Shown here: positions 26,801 through 38,800 of the stretch, piece after piece
Layout of the letters: every line of letters starts with the position of its first letter
Position numbering within the stretch: position 1 is the first letter of the stretch
Source: DASYTH01 sp035762905
GTDB taxonomy: Bacteria > Actinomycetota > Actinomycetes > Mycobacteriales > Pseudonocardiaceae
NCBI RefSeq assembly: GCF_035762905.1
Contig: NZ_DASUCC010000171.1
Coordinates: forward strand, 1-64,000
Direction of reading: 5' to 3'
DNA: 64,000 nucleotides
Translations under genes and position numbers: made by a program
The notes under the pieces: generated by a model
What the model saw: the letters and a program-made list of their open reading frames with translations, nothing else
What the model was told of the DNA's origin: nothing
The model's database searches: none

Positions 26801-29800
26801 ATGTTGACCGAGACCGAGCGACATCAGGTGTTGGTGGAATGGAACGGCTCCGCCTGCGATCTACCCGCCGGCACCCTGCCGGAACTCTTCGCGGCACAGG
26901 TGGACAGGACACCCACGGCGATCGCGGTCACCTGCGAGGGCAGCACCCTGTCGTACGAGGAGCTCAACGCCCAGGCCAACCGGCTGGCGCACTGGTTGAT
27001 CGAACTGGGCGCCGGCCCCGAACGGTTCGTGGCGCTCACCCTGCCCGCGTCGCTGGACCTGGTGGTCGCGGTGATCGCGACCCTCAAGAGCGGCGCGGCA
27101 TATCTGCCCATCGATCCCGAAACCCCGCCGGAGCGAGTGGAACGGATGCTTCGGGACACCAATCCGGTGGCGGTCCTGACGGCCGCCTGGATCGGATCGG
27201 GGCTGGGCGACGAAACCGACCCGGTTCTTCGTTGCACGCCGGACAACCCGGCCTATGTGATCTACACGTCCGGATCGACCGGTGTGCCCAAGGGAGTGGT
27301 AGTCCCACATCGCAACGTCACCCGCCTGTTCGCGGCCACCCGTGACCGGTTCAACTTCGACGAGCACGACGTATGGACACTCTTCCACTCCTACGCCTTC
27401 GACTTCTCGGTATGGGAGATGTGGGGCCCGCTACTGCACGGCGGCCGCCTGGTCGTCGTGCCACCGGCCGTGTCCAGATCCCCGCGCGAGTTCGTGCGGC
27501 TGCTGGTCGACGAGCGGGTGACGGTGCTCAACCAGACCCCCTCGGCGTTCTACGAGCTGATGGACGCTCCGGAACTCGGCGCCCTGCGGTACGTGATCTT
27601 CGGCGGTGAGGCGCTCGACATGGGGCGGCTGCGAGAGTGGTACGACCGGCACGGCAACTCCGCGCCGGTACTGGTGAACATGTACGGGATCACCGAAACC
27701 ACCGTGCACGTCACCTGTGCCATGCTGGCGAGGGAGTCGACCAGCACGATCGGCGTGGGCCTGCCGGACCTGACGGTGTACGTGCTCGACCCTGGCCTAC
27801 GCCCGGTTCCGGTCGGGGTGGCCGGCGAGATGTACGTCGCCGGCGCGGGTCTGGCGCGCGGCTACCTCAACCGCCCTGGCCTCACGGCCGACCGGTTCGT
27901 CGCCGACCCGTTCGGCGTGGCCGGCACACGGATGTACCGTACCGGTGACGTCGCCCGGTGGAGCACGGTGTTGGATTCCGCCTCCGCGGAAAAGAGCACG
28001 TCGGCGGCTGGCCAGCTGCAGTACCTCGGCCGCGCCGACCGGCAGGTGAAGATCCGCGGCTTCCGCATCGAGCTCGGTGAGGTGGAGGCCGCTCTGCTCG
28101 GGTTACCCCAGATCGCCTCGGCCGCGGTGATCGCACGTAGGGACGAGACCGGACACAACCGGCTGGTGGCCTACGTCGTGCCGGGCGCCGATGGGGACCT
28201 GCCGAACGCGGCGGACTTCCGGACCGCGCTGATGCGTTCACTACCGGACTACATGGTGCCGTCGGCTTTCGTACCGCTGACCGAATTCCCGTTGACCCGC
28301 AACGGGAAGCTGGACAGGCAGGCACTGCGTGCCATGGACGTCGACGCTGTGGCCAGCAGCGGGTACGAAGCACCTCGCACCGATGCCGAGCGCACTGTCG
28401 CGGATATCTGGGCCGACGTGCTGGGTGTCGATCGGGTCGGCATGACGGACAACTTCTTCGAGCTTGGCGGTGACTCGATCCTGAGCATCCGAGTCGCCTC
28501 CCGGCTGCGCGCGGCCTTCGGCGCCGAGGTCTCGCCGCGCGCACTGTTCTCCTTGCCGACGCCTGCCGCACTGGCCGCCGACCTGCCGGCGAAAACCGGC
28601 GCACCGGTCGCGGCGACGATCCCGGCCGTGCGCCGCGACCAGCATCTTCCGTTGTCCTTCGCACAGCAACGGTTGTGGTTCCTCAATGAGTTCGATCCGG
28701 ACAGTGCCCAGTACGTCACGGTGTTCGCCGTGCGCCTGCGTGGTGAATTGTCCGTCGACGCCCTTGGCCGCGCGTTGAGCTCGCTGGTCGCCAGGCACGA
28801 GTCATTGCGCACCACCTTCGTGTCGGTCGACGGGCGGCCGCGGCAACTCGTGCACCCGCCGTACGAACTCGCCGTGGCCGTGGTCGAGGTGCCGGGGGAG
28901 GCGGAGCTCCGCAGGCTGATCGAGGACGACACCACCCGTCCATTCGAACTCGGGCGCGGTCCACTGGTGCGAGTCATGGTGGCGCGGCTGGCCGCGGACG
29001 AGCACGCACTCGTCCTGTCCATGCACCACATCATCACCGATGGCTGGTCGATGGGCGTGCTGGCCGAAGAGTTGAGCCTGCTGTACGACGGTCCCGGTGA
29101 GTTGCCGGCGTTGCCGATCCAGTACGCGGACTTCGCTGTGTGGCAACGGGAACGCCTGGCAGACGACGCGATGCGCGAACAGATCGAGTACTGGCGACGT
29201 CAGCTCGACGGACTTGCCGCGCTGGAGCTGCTGGCCGATCGCCCCCGGCTCCCCGTTCAGACCACCAACGGCGCCTCGCGTGAGTTCACCGTCCCCGCGG
29301 GGGTGACGGCCGAACTCAGGGAGTTGGGGCGCCAGAAGGACACGACGCTGTTCATGACACTGGTGGCCGCTTGCCAGCTGTTGCTGCAGCGGCTGTCCGG
29401 TCAGGACGACATCGCCGTCGGCACCGTGACTTCCGGCCGCGAGCAGCCGGAAGTGGAGCGGCTGGTCGGCATCTTCGTCAACACCCTCGTGCTCCGGTCG
29501 CACATCGACGGTCGGCGTGGTTTCCGGGAGTTCCTGGCCGAAGTCCGTGGGACAGTGCTGGACGCCTTCGCCAACCAAGACCTGCCCTTCGAGCGGGTGG
29601 TGGACGAACTTCGACCCGACCGCGACACGAGCCGGTCGCCGCTGTTCCAGGTGATGGTGACGTTGCAGAACGCGGGCAACCGGCTGCCCGAACTGAGCGG
29701 TCTCACCGTCAGTGAATATCCGCTGCCGATCACGACGGCCAGCTTCGACCTCGGCTTCGAGTTCGAGGAACACGACGACGGTCTGCGCGGAGTGGTCGAC

Positions 29801-32800
29801 TACAACACCGACCTCTTCGACGCGGACACGATCGACCGGCTGGTCGGCCACCTTGGCGTACTGCTCGAGGCTGTCGTGGCCGACCCGGATCGGCCCATGG
29901 CGCGACTTGACCTCCTGGCGGGCGCCGAACAGCAGCAACTCCTCGTCGCCTGGAATGACACCGATGTCTCCGTGCCCTCGGCGACGTTCCCGGAGCTGTT
30001 CGAGGCACAGGCCGCGCGGACCCCCGCCGCGACCGCACTGGTGTTCCAGGATACGGCGTTGACCTTCGCCGAGCTGGACGCCCGGGCGAACCGGTTGGCC
30101 CGTCATCTGATCGACCGCGGTGCGGTTGCCGAGCGGTTCGTGGCCGTGGCACTGCCCCGGTCGGCCGAACAGGTCGTGGCGATTCTCGCCGTGCTCAAGA
30201 CGGGAGCGGCTTACCTGCCGCTGGATCCTGAGCTGCCACCGGACCGGATCGACTTCGTGCTGGGGGACGCCCGGCCGATCCTGGTCATCGACTCGGACAC
30301 GGCCCCCGACGGCTCCGGCGCCGATCTGACCGACGCCGAACGGGCCCGCCCGCTGGCGGCCGGCAACTCCGCGTACGCCATCTACACCTCCGGTTCCACC
30401 GGGCTGCCGAAAGGCGTGGTCGTCGACCATCGGGCCCTGACCCACCTGGCCCACGACCACCGGGCGGAGTTCGGTGCGGTCGAGGGGTCGAACCGGTTGC
30501 GGGTGGCCCTGACGTCGGCATTCTCGTTCGACGCGTCGTGGGACGGCTTGCTGATGATGGCCGACGGTCACGAGCTGCACCTGATCGATGACGTCCTGCG
30601 GCTGGACCCCCAAGCGTTGGTGGACTACCTAGCCAGCCGGCACATCGATGTGGTCGACTCGACTCCTTCCCATGTCCAGCAACTACTCCTGGCCGGCCTC
30701 TTCGCCGGCGAGCGCCATCAACCGTCAGTTCTCATGCTGGGCGGAGAGGCCGTCGACCAAGCGTTGTGGCGTGACCTGTCGGCCATCGACGGCACGGTCA
30801 GCTACAACTACTACGGACCGACCGAGTGCACGGTCGACGTGGTGTGGACGCGGCTCGACGCCCACAGCAGCCCCATGATCGGCCGGCCAGGCCACAACGT
30901 GCGGGCCTACGTGCTCGACGAGTTGTTGCGCCCCGTGCCGATCGGCGTACCAGGCCAACTCCACCTCGCGGGCAGCCGGCTCGCCCGTGGCTACCTGAAC
31001 CGACCGGGACTGACGGCCGAGCGGTTCCCCGCCAACCCGTTCGGGCCGCCGGGCAGCCGGCTGTACGGTACCGGCGACCGGGTGCGCTGGACGGCCGGCG
31101 GGTCACTGGAGTACCTGGGTCGCGTCGACGAGCAGGTCAAGATCCGTGGCTTCCGCATCGAACCCGGTGAGGTCGAAGCAGCCCTACGCGGGAACCCGGA
31201 AGTCGCCGAGGCCGTCGTCGTTGCCCGTACGGACGACGGGCACCTGAGGCTGGTGGCTTACCTGGTGCCCAGCGGTGACACGACACCGGGGACATTGCCA
31301 CTTCGCGCCTGGCTCAAGCAGAGCCTCCCGGACTATATGGTGCCGTCGGCGTTCGTCGTGCTCGACCGGCTGCCCATGGCCACGAGTGGCAAGGTCGACC
31401 GGCGTGCACTGCCCGCTCCGGGACGCCAGCAGGAGTCGGATGAGAGCTGGCGAGCCCCGCGCACGGCGGTCGAGCGACAGTTGGCCGACACCTGGGCCGA
31501 GGTGCTCGGCGTCGAGCGAGTGGGCGCGGAGGACAACTTCTTCGCCCTCGGCGGCGATTCGATCCTGAGCATCCAAGTCGTCTCCCGGGCCAGACACGCG
31601 GGTTTACGGCTCACTTCGAAGGACATCTTCCGGCACCAGACCGTCGCCGAACTCGCGGTCGTCGTCGAGGCGGATTCGTCGCTCGGACCGGCCGTGCCCG
31701 ATCTGATCACCGGCCCGGCGCCCGGTACCCCCATCCAGCGCTGGTTCCTGGAAACCGAGCAGGGCGATCCGCACCACTTCACCATGTCGACGCTCGGGGA
31801 GCTGCCCCCCGACCTCGACGCGGATGCGCTGTCGTCAGCGGTGGACGCGCTCGTGGCGCACCACGACGCGCTACGAGCCCGGTTCACCCGGGTCGACGGG
31901 CACTGGCAGCAGGAACCCGCGCCCCTCGAGCACATCCCCGTGGTGCGTCACCATGATCTCTCCGAAGCCGCCAAGCATGAGGCCGCGATCGCCGCTCAGT
32001 CCAGCCTGGACGTCTTCGACGGTCCCCTCGTCGCGGCGGTGCTGTTCACCTTCGGCGACGAACGGGCGCCCCAGCTCTTCCTGACCGTTCATCACCTCGT
32101 CGTGGACGGCGTCTCGTGGCGCATCCTGCTCGGTGACCTCGAGGTTGCCTACCATCAGGCATTGGCCGGTCAACCGATCGATCTCGGCCTCAGGACGAGC
32201 TCCTACCAGCGGTGGGCGCGGCAGTTGACCGACCACGTGCTGGCCGGCGGCCTCGACGACGACCTGGCGCACTGGGTCAGGACCAGCGGCGAAGCGTCAC
32301 CCGAGCTACCGGTGGACCGGCCCGGGACCAACACGGTCGGTTCCACCCGCACGATCTCGGTGCGGCTGGATCGGGAAACCACCGACGCCCTGCTGCGCAA
32401 GGTTCCCGAGGTCTATCGCACGCAGGTCAACGACGTGCTGATGAGCGCGCTCGGCCGGGTGCTGTCGCGGTGGACCGGTCGTGAGCGGGTCCTGGTGGCC
32501 ATGGAGGGACACGGTCGCGAGGAGATCCTCGACCAGATCGATCTGTCGCGGACCGTCGGTTGGTTCACCGCGGAGTTCCCCGTGGCCCTGGCGGTGCCCA
32601 GCACGGAGGACTGGGGTGGTGTCCTCAAGTCCGTCAAGGAGCAACTGCGCGCCATTCCCCACAAAGGACTCAGCTACGGCGCACTGCGATACCTGAGCAC
32701 GGACAGCCCGTTGCGCGCCGACCGGTCGGCGGAGATCTCCTTCAACTACCACGGCCAGTGGAACGCCATGGCGGACGCGCGCGGCTTCTACCGGTCCTGG

Positions 32801-35800
32801 GGCGCCGGCATCGGCCAGGACGCCGACGATGGCCGGCTCCGCACCTACCTGGTGGACGTGATCGGCGCCGTAGCGGACGGCGAGTTGGAGCTGGGCTGGA
32901 CGTACTCCACGGCCGTGCATGACGAGAACACCGTGTTGCGGCTGGCCGAACAGGTCATGGCGGCGCTGCGGGAGATCGTCGCGCACTGTGGTTCGCCGGA
33001 AGCGGGCGGGCGTACCCCGTCGGACTTCCCGCTCGCCGGCCTCAATCAGTTCACTGTGGACAGTCTGATCGGTGACGGCCGGTCGGTCGAGGACATCTAC
33101 CCGTTGACGCCGCTGCAGGCCGGCATGCTCTTCCACAGTCTGATGGACGTCGAGTCGGCCGCGTACTTCGAGCAGCTCCGGATCCGGCTGTCGGGTGTGC
33201 CGGATCCGCGCGGGCTGGGCGAGGCGTGGCAACGGGTGGTGGACCGGACCCCGGCGCTTCGCACCAGGTTGGTGTGGAAAGGCGTCGACGAGCCGGTGCA
33301 GGTCGTGGACCGTGACGTGGTACTGCCCATTGCCCAGTACGACTGGCGCAACCGGTCCGAGGTCGACCGCGAGGCCGACCTGCGGGGCCTGCTGGAACGG
33401 GATCGCGCCGACCGGTTCGATCTCGCCACCGGACCGCTGACCAGGGTGGCGATAGTCGCGCTGTCCGACGACGAGGTGCTGCTGGTGTGGACCTCGCACC
33501 ATGTCCTGCTCGACGGGTGGAGCGCGGCGCAGGTGTTCTCGGAGGTGTGCGAGCAGTACGCGGATGGGCGTGAGCCGGCCGCTCGCCGCCCGTTCCGGGA
33601 CTACCTCGGTTGGTTGTCCGAGCAGGACACCGGGCAGGCCGAGGAGTACTGGCGGACGGTACTGTCCGGGTTCGAGTCGCCGACCCCGTTGCCCTACGAC
33701 CGCCGGCCGGTGCAGGCCCACCGGACGCAATCCGGCGAGTCGGTCCGTATCGAACTCTCCGTCGCCGAGACGAGCAGGTTGCACGAGGTCGCCAAGCGCA
33801 ACGCCCTCACCGTCAACACGATCATCCAGGGGGCGTGGGCGCTGCTGCTGTCCCGCTACAGCGGCGAACAGGATGTTCTGTTCGGCACTACGGTTTCGGG
33901 CCGCCCGGCCGAACTGCCCGGTGTCGAATCGATGCTCGGCATGTTCATCAACACCATGCCGACCCGGGTCCAGATCCACGGTGGATGGACGTTGACCCGG
34001 TGGCTGCGCGAGCTACAGGCCACGCAGAGCGAGTCGCGCGGCTTCGACTTCGTGTCTTTGGGACAGCTGCGGCTGTGGAGCGATGTCGCGGCCGGTCAGA
34101 ACCTGTTCGACAGCATGGTCGTGTTCGAGAACTATCCGATCAGCGAACCCGCGATCGCGGGAGCGCCACAGGTGCTGGACGTGGAGGCCTCGGACTCGAC
34201 GAACTTCCCACTGTGCCTGCGTGCTTTCCTTGGCGACCGGCTCGCTCTCGACATCGCCTACGATCCGGCGTTGTTCGACGCGGACTCGGTCGCGACGATG
34301 GCCGACCGCCTTCGCTTGCTGCTCAACGGAATCGCCACCGATCCGAGCAGCTCGTTGTCCAGGACGGCGTGGATGTCCGAAGACGAGCGGGTCCGCGTTG
34401 TCCTGAAATCCTGGGGTGCCCAGCGCGCCGTGCCCACGGCGACGGTCCCCGAACTGTTCCGGAAGCAGGTAGCTCGCACGCCGGATGCGCCGGCGGTGGT
34501 GGGCCGGTCCGCCACCCTGTCCTACGCGGACCTGGATTCCCGCTCGAATCACCTGGCGAATCGGCTGGTGGAACTTGGTGTTCGGCCGGAAGACCGGGTC
34601 GGCCTCCTGGTGGAGTCATCATTCGAATGCTGCGTCGCGGAACTGGCGGTGCTGAAGGCCGGCGGGGCATACGTTCCCATGGATATCCGAGCGCCACAGC
34701 AACGCATGCGCCTGGTGCTGGCGGAGGCTGGTGTGTCGGTGCTGGTTGCCGATCCTGTTTGGGAGTCGACCGCCCGCGAGATCCATGATGGACAGGTCGT
34801 GCTCATCGACACAGCCGGCTCGCCAACAGGCCCGGACGTGGCCATGCATCAGGACAATCTGGCCTACGTCATGTACACCTCTGGATCGACCGGGACACCA
34901 AAAGGTGTAGCGGTAGCTCATCGAGACGTGGTGGCGTTGGCCTTCGACGGCTGTTTCCTGGGCGGCGCCCACGAGCGGATGCTAGCCCATTCACCGCCGG
35001 CGTTCGACGCCTCGACCTACGAACTGTGGCTGCCGTTGCTGACCGGCGGCCAGGTCGTGCTGGCGCAAACCCCGGACCTGAGCGTGCAATCGTTGACCCA
35101 GGCCATATCCGAGCATCAGGTGACCGGATTGTGGCTCACTTCGGGATTGTTCCGGTTGGTCGCTCAGGACGCGCCGAGCTGCCTGGCCGGCGTCCGCGAG
35201 GTGTGGACCGGTGGCGACGTGGTCCCGGCGGCGGCGGCGCGCCACGTCCTGGAAGCGTGTCCTGGGTTGGTCCTGGTCGACGGATACGGTCCTACCGAAA
35301 CCACTACATTTGCCACCTCCCATCGGATGGCCGAGTCAGCGGCAGTGACCGAGCCGGTGCCCATCGGACGCCCGCTGGACAACATGCGTTGCTATGTGCT
35401 TGACAGAGCCCTGCGGCCGGTGCCGCGAGGAGTGCCGGGAGAACTGTGCATCGCCGGTCTGGGACTGGCCCGCGGCTACCTGAACCGCCCGGGGCTGACC
35501 GCGGAGCGATTCGTGCCCGATCCACTTGGTGTCGTGGGGGAGCGGATGTACCGGACCGGGGATGTCGTCCGGCGGACCGCGAACGGCGATCTCCACTTCC
35601 TCGGGCGATCGGACGAGCAGGTCAAGCTGCGCGGGTTCCGGGTCGAACTGGGTGAGGTCGAAGCCGTGCTGACCGCCCACTCCACCGTGGGTGAGACCGT
35701 GGCGGTCATCGACGATCGCTCGGGCAGCAAGCGATTGATCGCCTACGTCGTACCGGCGGCCGGTGCGACCATTGAGCCCTCGGACGTGCGCGCACATGCC

Positions 35801-38800
35801 GTGGCAACGCTGCCGGAGTACATGGTGCCGGCGGTGATCACGGTCGTTGGCGAGCTGCCACTGAACCACAACGGAAAGGTGGACCGGCGGGCGCTTCCGG
35901 CACCCGATTCCGGCAGGTCGTCAGGCGAGGAATATGTGGCGCCGCGTACCGAGCTCGAACGAGGGGTCGCCGCGATCTGGGCGCGACTGCTCGGGGTGGA
36001 GCGGGTCGGGATCGCCGACAACTTCTTCGAACTCGGTGGCGACTCGATCCTGAGCATCCGGTTGGTATCCAGGCTGCTCGCCGACCGCGGGGTGAGTGTG
36101 TCCCCGCGAGCCGTGTTCACCAACCCGACCGTCGCCGGCTTGGCCGCCGTGATCGATGCGGACCATGTCGGCGCGGGTGACCGGATTCCGGTGCTGCCAA
36201 GGGACGGTACCGCCGTCGCGCAGTCGTTCGCCCAGCAACGGCTGTGGTTTCTCGACGACTTCGAGCCCGGTGGCCTCGACTACGTCGCGTTGACCGCCGT
36301 GCGTCTGGTCGGCGAGTTGAGCGTCGACGCGATGTCCGAAGCGTTCACGGCGCTGGTGGCCAGGCACGAGTCGCTCCGCACGACCTTCGACTCGGTAGTG
36401 GGCCGTGGCGTCCAGATCGTGCATCCGCCCGCGGCGGTCCTGGTGCCCGTTGTCGACCTGTCCCAGTGGTCTCGTACGTACATCGTCGCCGAACTGGCGC
36501 GGATCATGGACGAGGAGGGCCGGCGCCCGTTCGACCTGCGCCGTGGCCCGCTGATGAGGCCGGGACTGGTCCGACTGGCAGCCGATGAGCATGTGCTGAC
36601 CGTGGCCGTGCACCACATCATCACCGACGGTTGGTCGAACGGGGTGATCGCCAGCGAGTTGAGCGTGCTGTACGGCGCGGCCCTGCGCGGCGAGCAGGCA
36701 GACCTGCCGCCGCTTCCGGTGCAATACGCGGACTTCGCCGCCTGGCAGCGGGGACAGCTGTCGGACAGCGTGCTGGACGAGCGGTTGTCATACTGGCGCC
36801 GGCAACTCGCGGGCGTCGCGCCGTTGGAGCTGCCGACGGATCGTCCGAGGCCGGCGGTGCATTCGACGAACGGCGCGGCGTGCGAGACCGTGATTCCGGC
36901 GGTGGTCACCTCTCGGCTCAAGAAGTTGAGCCGGGAGCGGGAGACCACCCTGTTCACCACGCTCATCGCGGCGACCCAGGTCCTGTTCGGGCGGTGGTCA
37001 GGGCAGGAGGATGTGGCCGTTGGCACCGTAGCCTCCGGCCGTGAGCGCGCCGAGTTGGCCGGGCTCGTCGGATTCTTCGTCAACACATTGGTGTTGCGCT
37101 CCCACGTGCGTGGCGACGTCGCGTTCACCGACTTCCTCGACGTGGTACGGGAGACCGTCCGGGACGCGTTCGATCGTCAGGACCTTCCGTTCGAGCGGGT
37201 GGTGGACGGCGTTCGACCCGACCGCGACACCAGCCGCACTCCGCTGTTCCAGGTCATGGTCGTGCTCCAGAACACGCCACAGGAGCCGGCCCGGCTGCCC
37301 GGCATCGAGGTCGAGGACCTTCCACTGCCGGTCACGTCGGCGAGCTTCGACGTCACCATCGAGTTCCAAGAGGTCGACGGCTGCCTGCGGGTCGCACTGA
37401 CCTACAACACCGACCTGTTCGACGCCGCCACAATTGAGCGGCTCTCCGATCACCTGGGGGTGTTGCTCGGTGACATCGCCGACGATCCGGGACAGTTGGT
37501 GTCGCGACTGACGCTGCTGTCCGACGCCGAACGCCGACGGGTGCTGGTCGAGTGGAACGACACGGATCGGGACGTGCCCGCCGTCACGTTGCCCGAGTTG
37601 TTCGAAGCACAGGTGCGACGTGATCCGGACGCTCCAGCGGTGTTCTCGCGGCTCGCCACCGGCGCGGACGAGACGGTGTGTTTCGTCGAGCTCAACGCCC
37701 GAGCGAACCGGTTGGCGCGGTTGTTGGTCAACCGGGGCGTCGGCCCGGAGCAGATCGTCGCGCTCGCACTGCCCCGGTCGGTGGACATCATCGTCGCCCA
37801 GTTGGCGGTCCTGAAGGCCGGGGCGGCGTTCCTGCCGGTGGATGTGGCCTATCCGGCGGAGCGGATCGCCTTCATGCTGGCCGACGCCCGCCCGACGCTG
37901 ATACTGACACGTCGCGACACGGTCTCGAACCTGACAGTCACCGAGGACGTCACCGTGCTGGTACTCGACGAGCCCAGCTTCATGTCCGAAGTGGATGGTG
38001 TGCGTGCTGGTGACCTGACCGACGCCGACCGCATCTCCCCCCTGCTGCTGGAACACCCGGCCTATGTGATCTACACATCCGGATCGACCGGGCGGCCCAA
38101 GGGGGTCGTCGTGTCGCATACCGGCCTGGCAAGTCTCTCGGCGGCGGCGGTGGATCGTTTCGCCGTCGAACCAGGCGATCGCATCCTGGAGTACTCCTCC
38201 CCGAGCTTCGACGTCTCGATACTGGAGCTGTGCATGTCGTTGCCGGCTGGAGCAGCACTGGTTGTGCCACCTCCTGGCCCGTTGTTGGGTGACCAGCTCG
38301 CCCAAGTGCTGGCTGACCGCGCGGTGACGCATGCGGAGATCCCTCCCGCCGCGCTGGCCACCGTTCCGAAGACGTCATTGCCGGACTTCCGAACCCTCAT
38401 CGTGGGCGGAGACGTCTGCCCCGCCGATCTGGCGACCCGCTGGGCGCCGGGCCTTCGGATGATCAACGGCTATGGACCGACGGAGTCCACCGTATCGGCG
38501 ACCTGGAGTGAACCTCTGACGGGCAGTGGGACCCCGCCCATCGGCAAAGCGATCTGGAACACCCGCTTGTACGTGGTGGACAGCGGGTTGCGTCCGGTGC
38601 CGGTCGGTGTTTCCGGTGAGCTGTACATCAGCGGCAAGGGCCTGGCGCGCGGTTACCTGAACCGTCCCGGGCTGACCGCTGACCGGTTCGTGGCCAATCC
38701 CTTCGGGTCGCCCGGGTCGCGCATGTATCGCACCGGCGATGTCGTCCGCTGGACCGTGGCGGGTGCGCTGATGTTCTTGGGGCGGACCGACGACCAGGTG

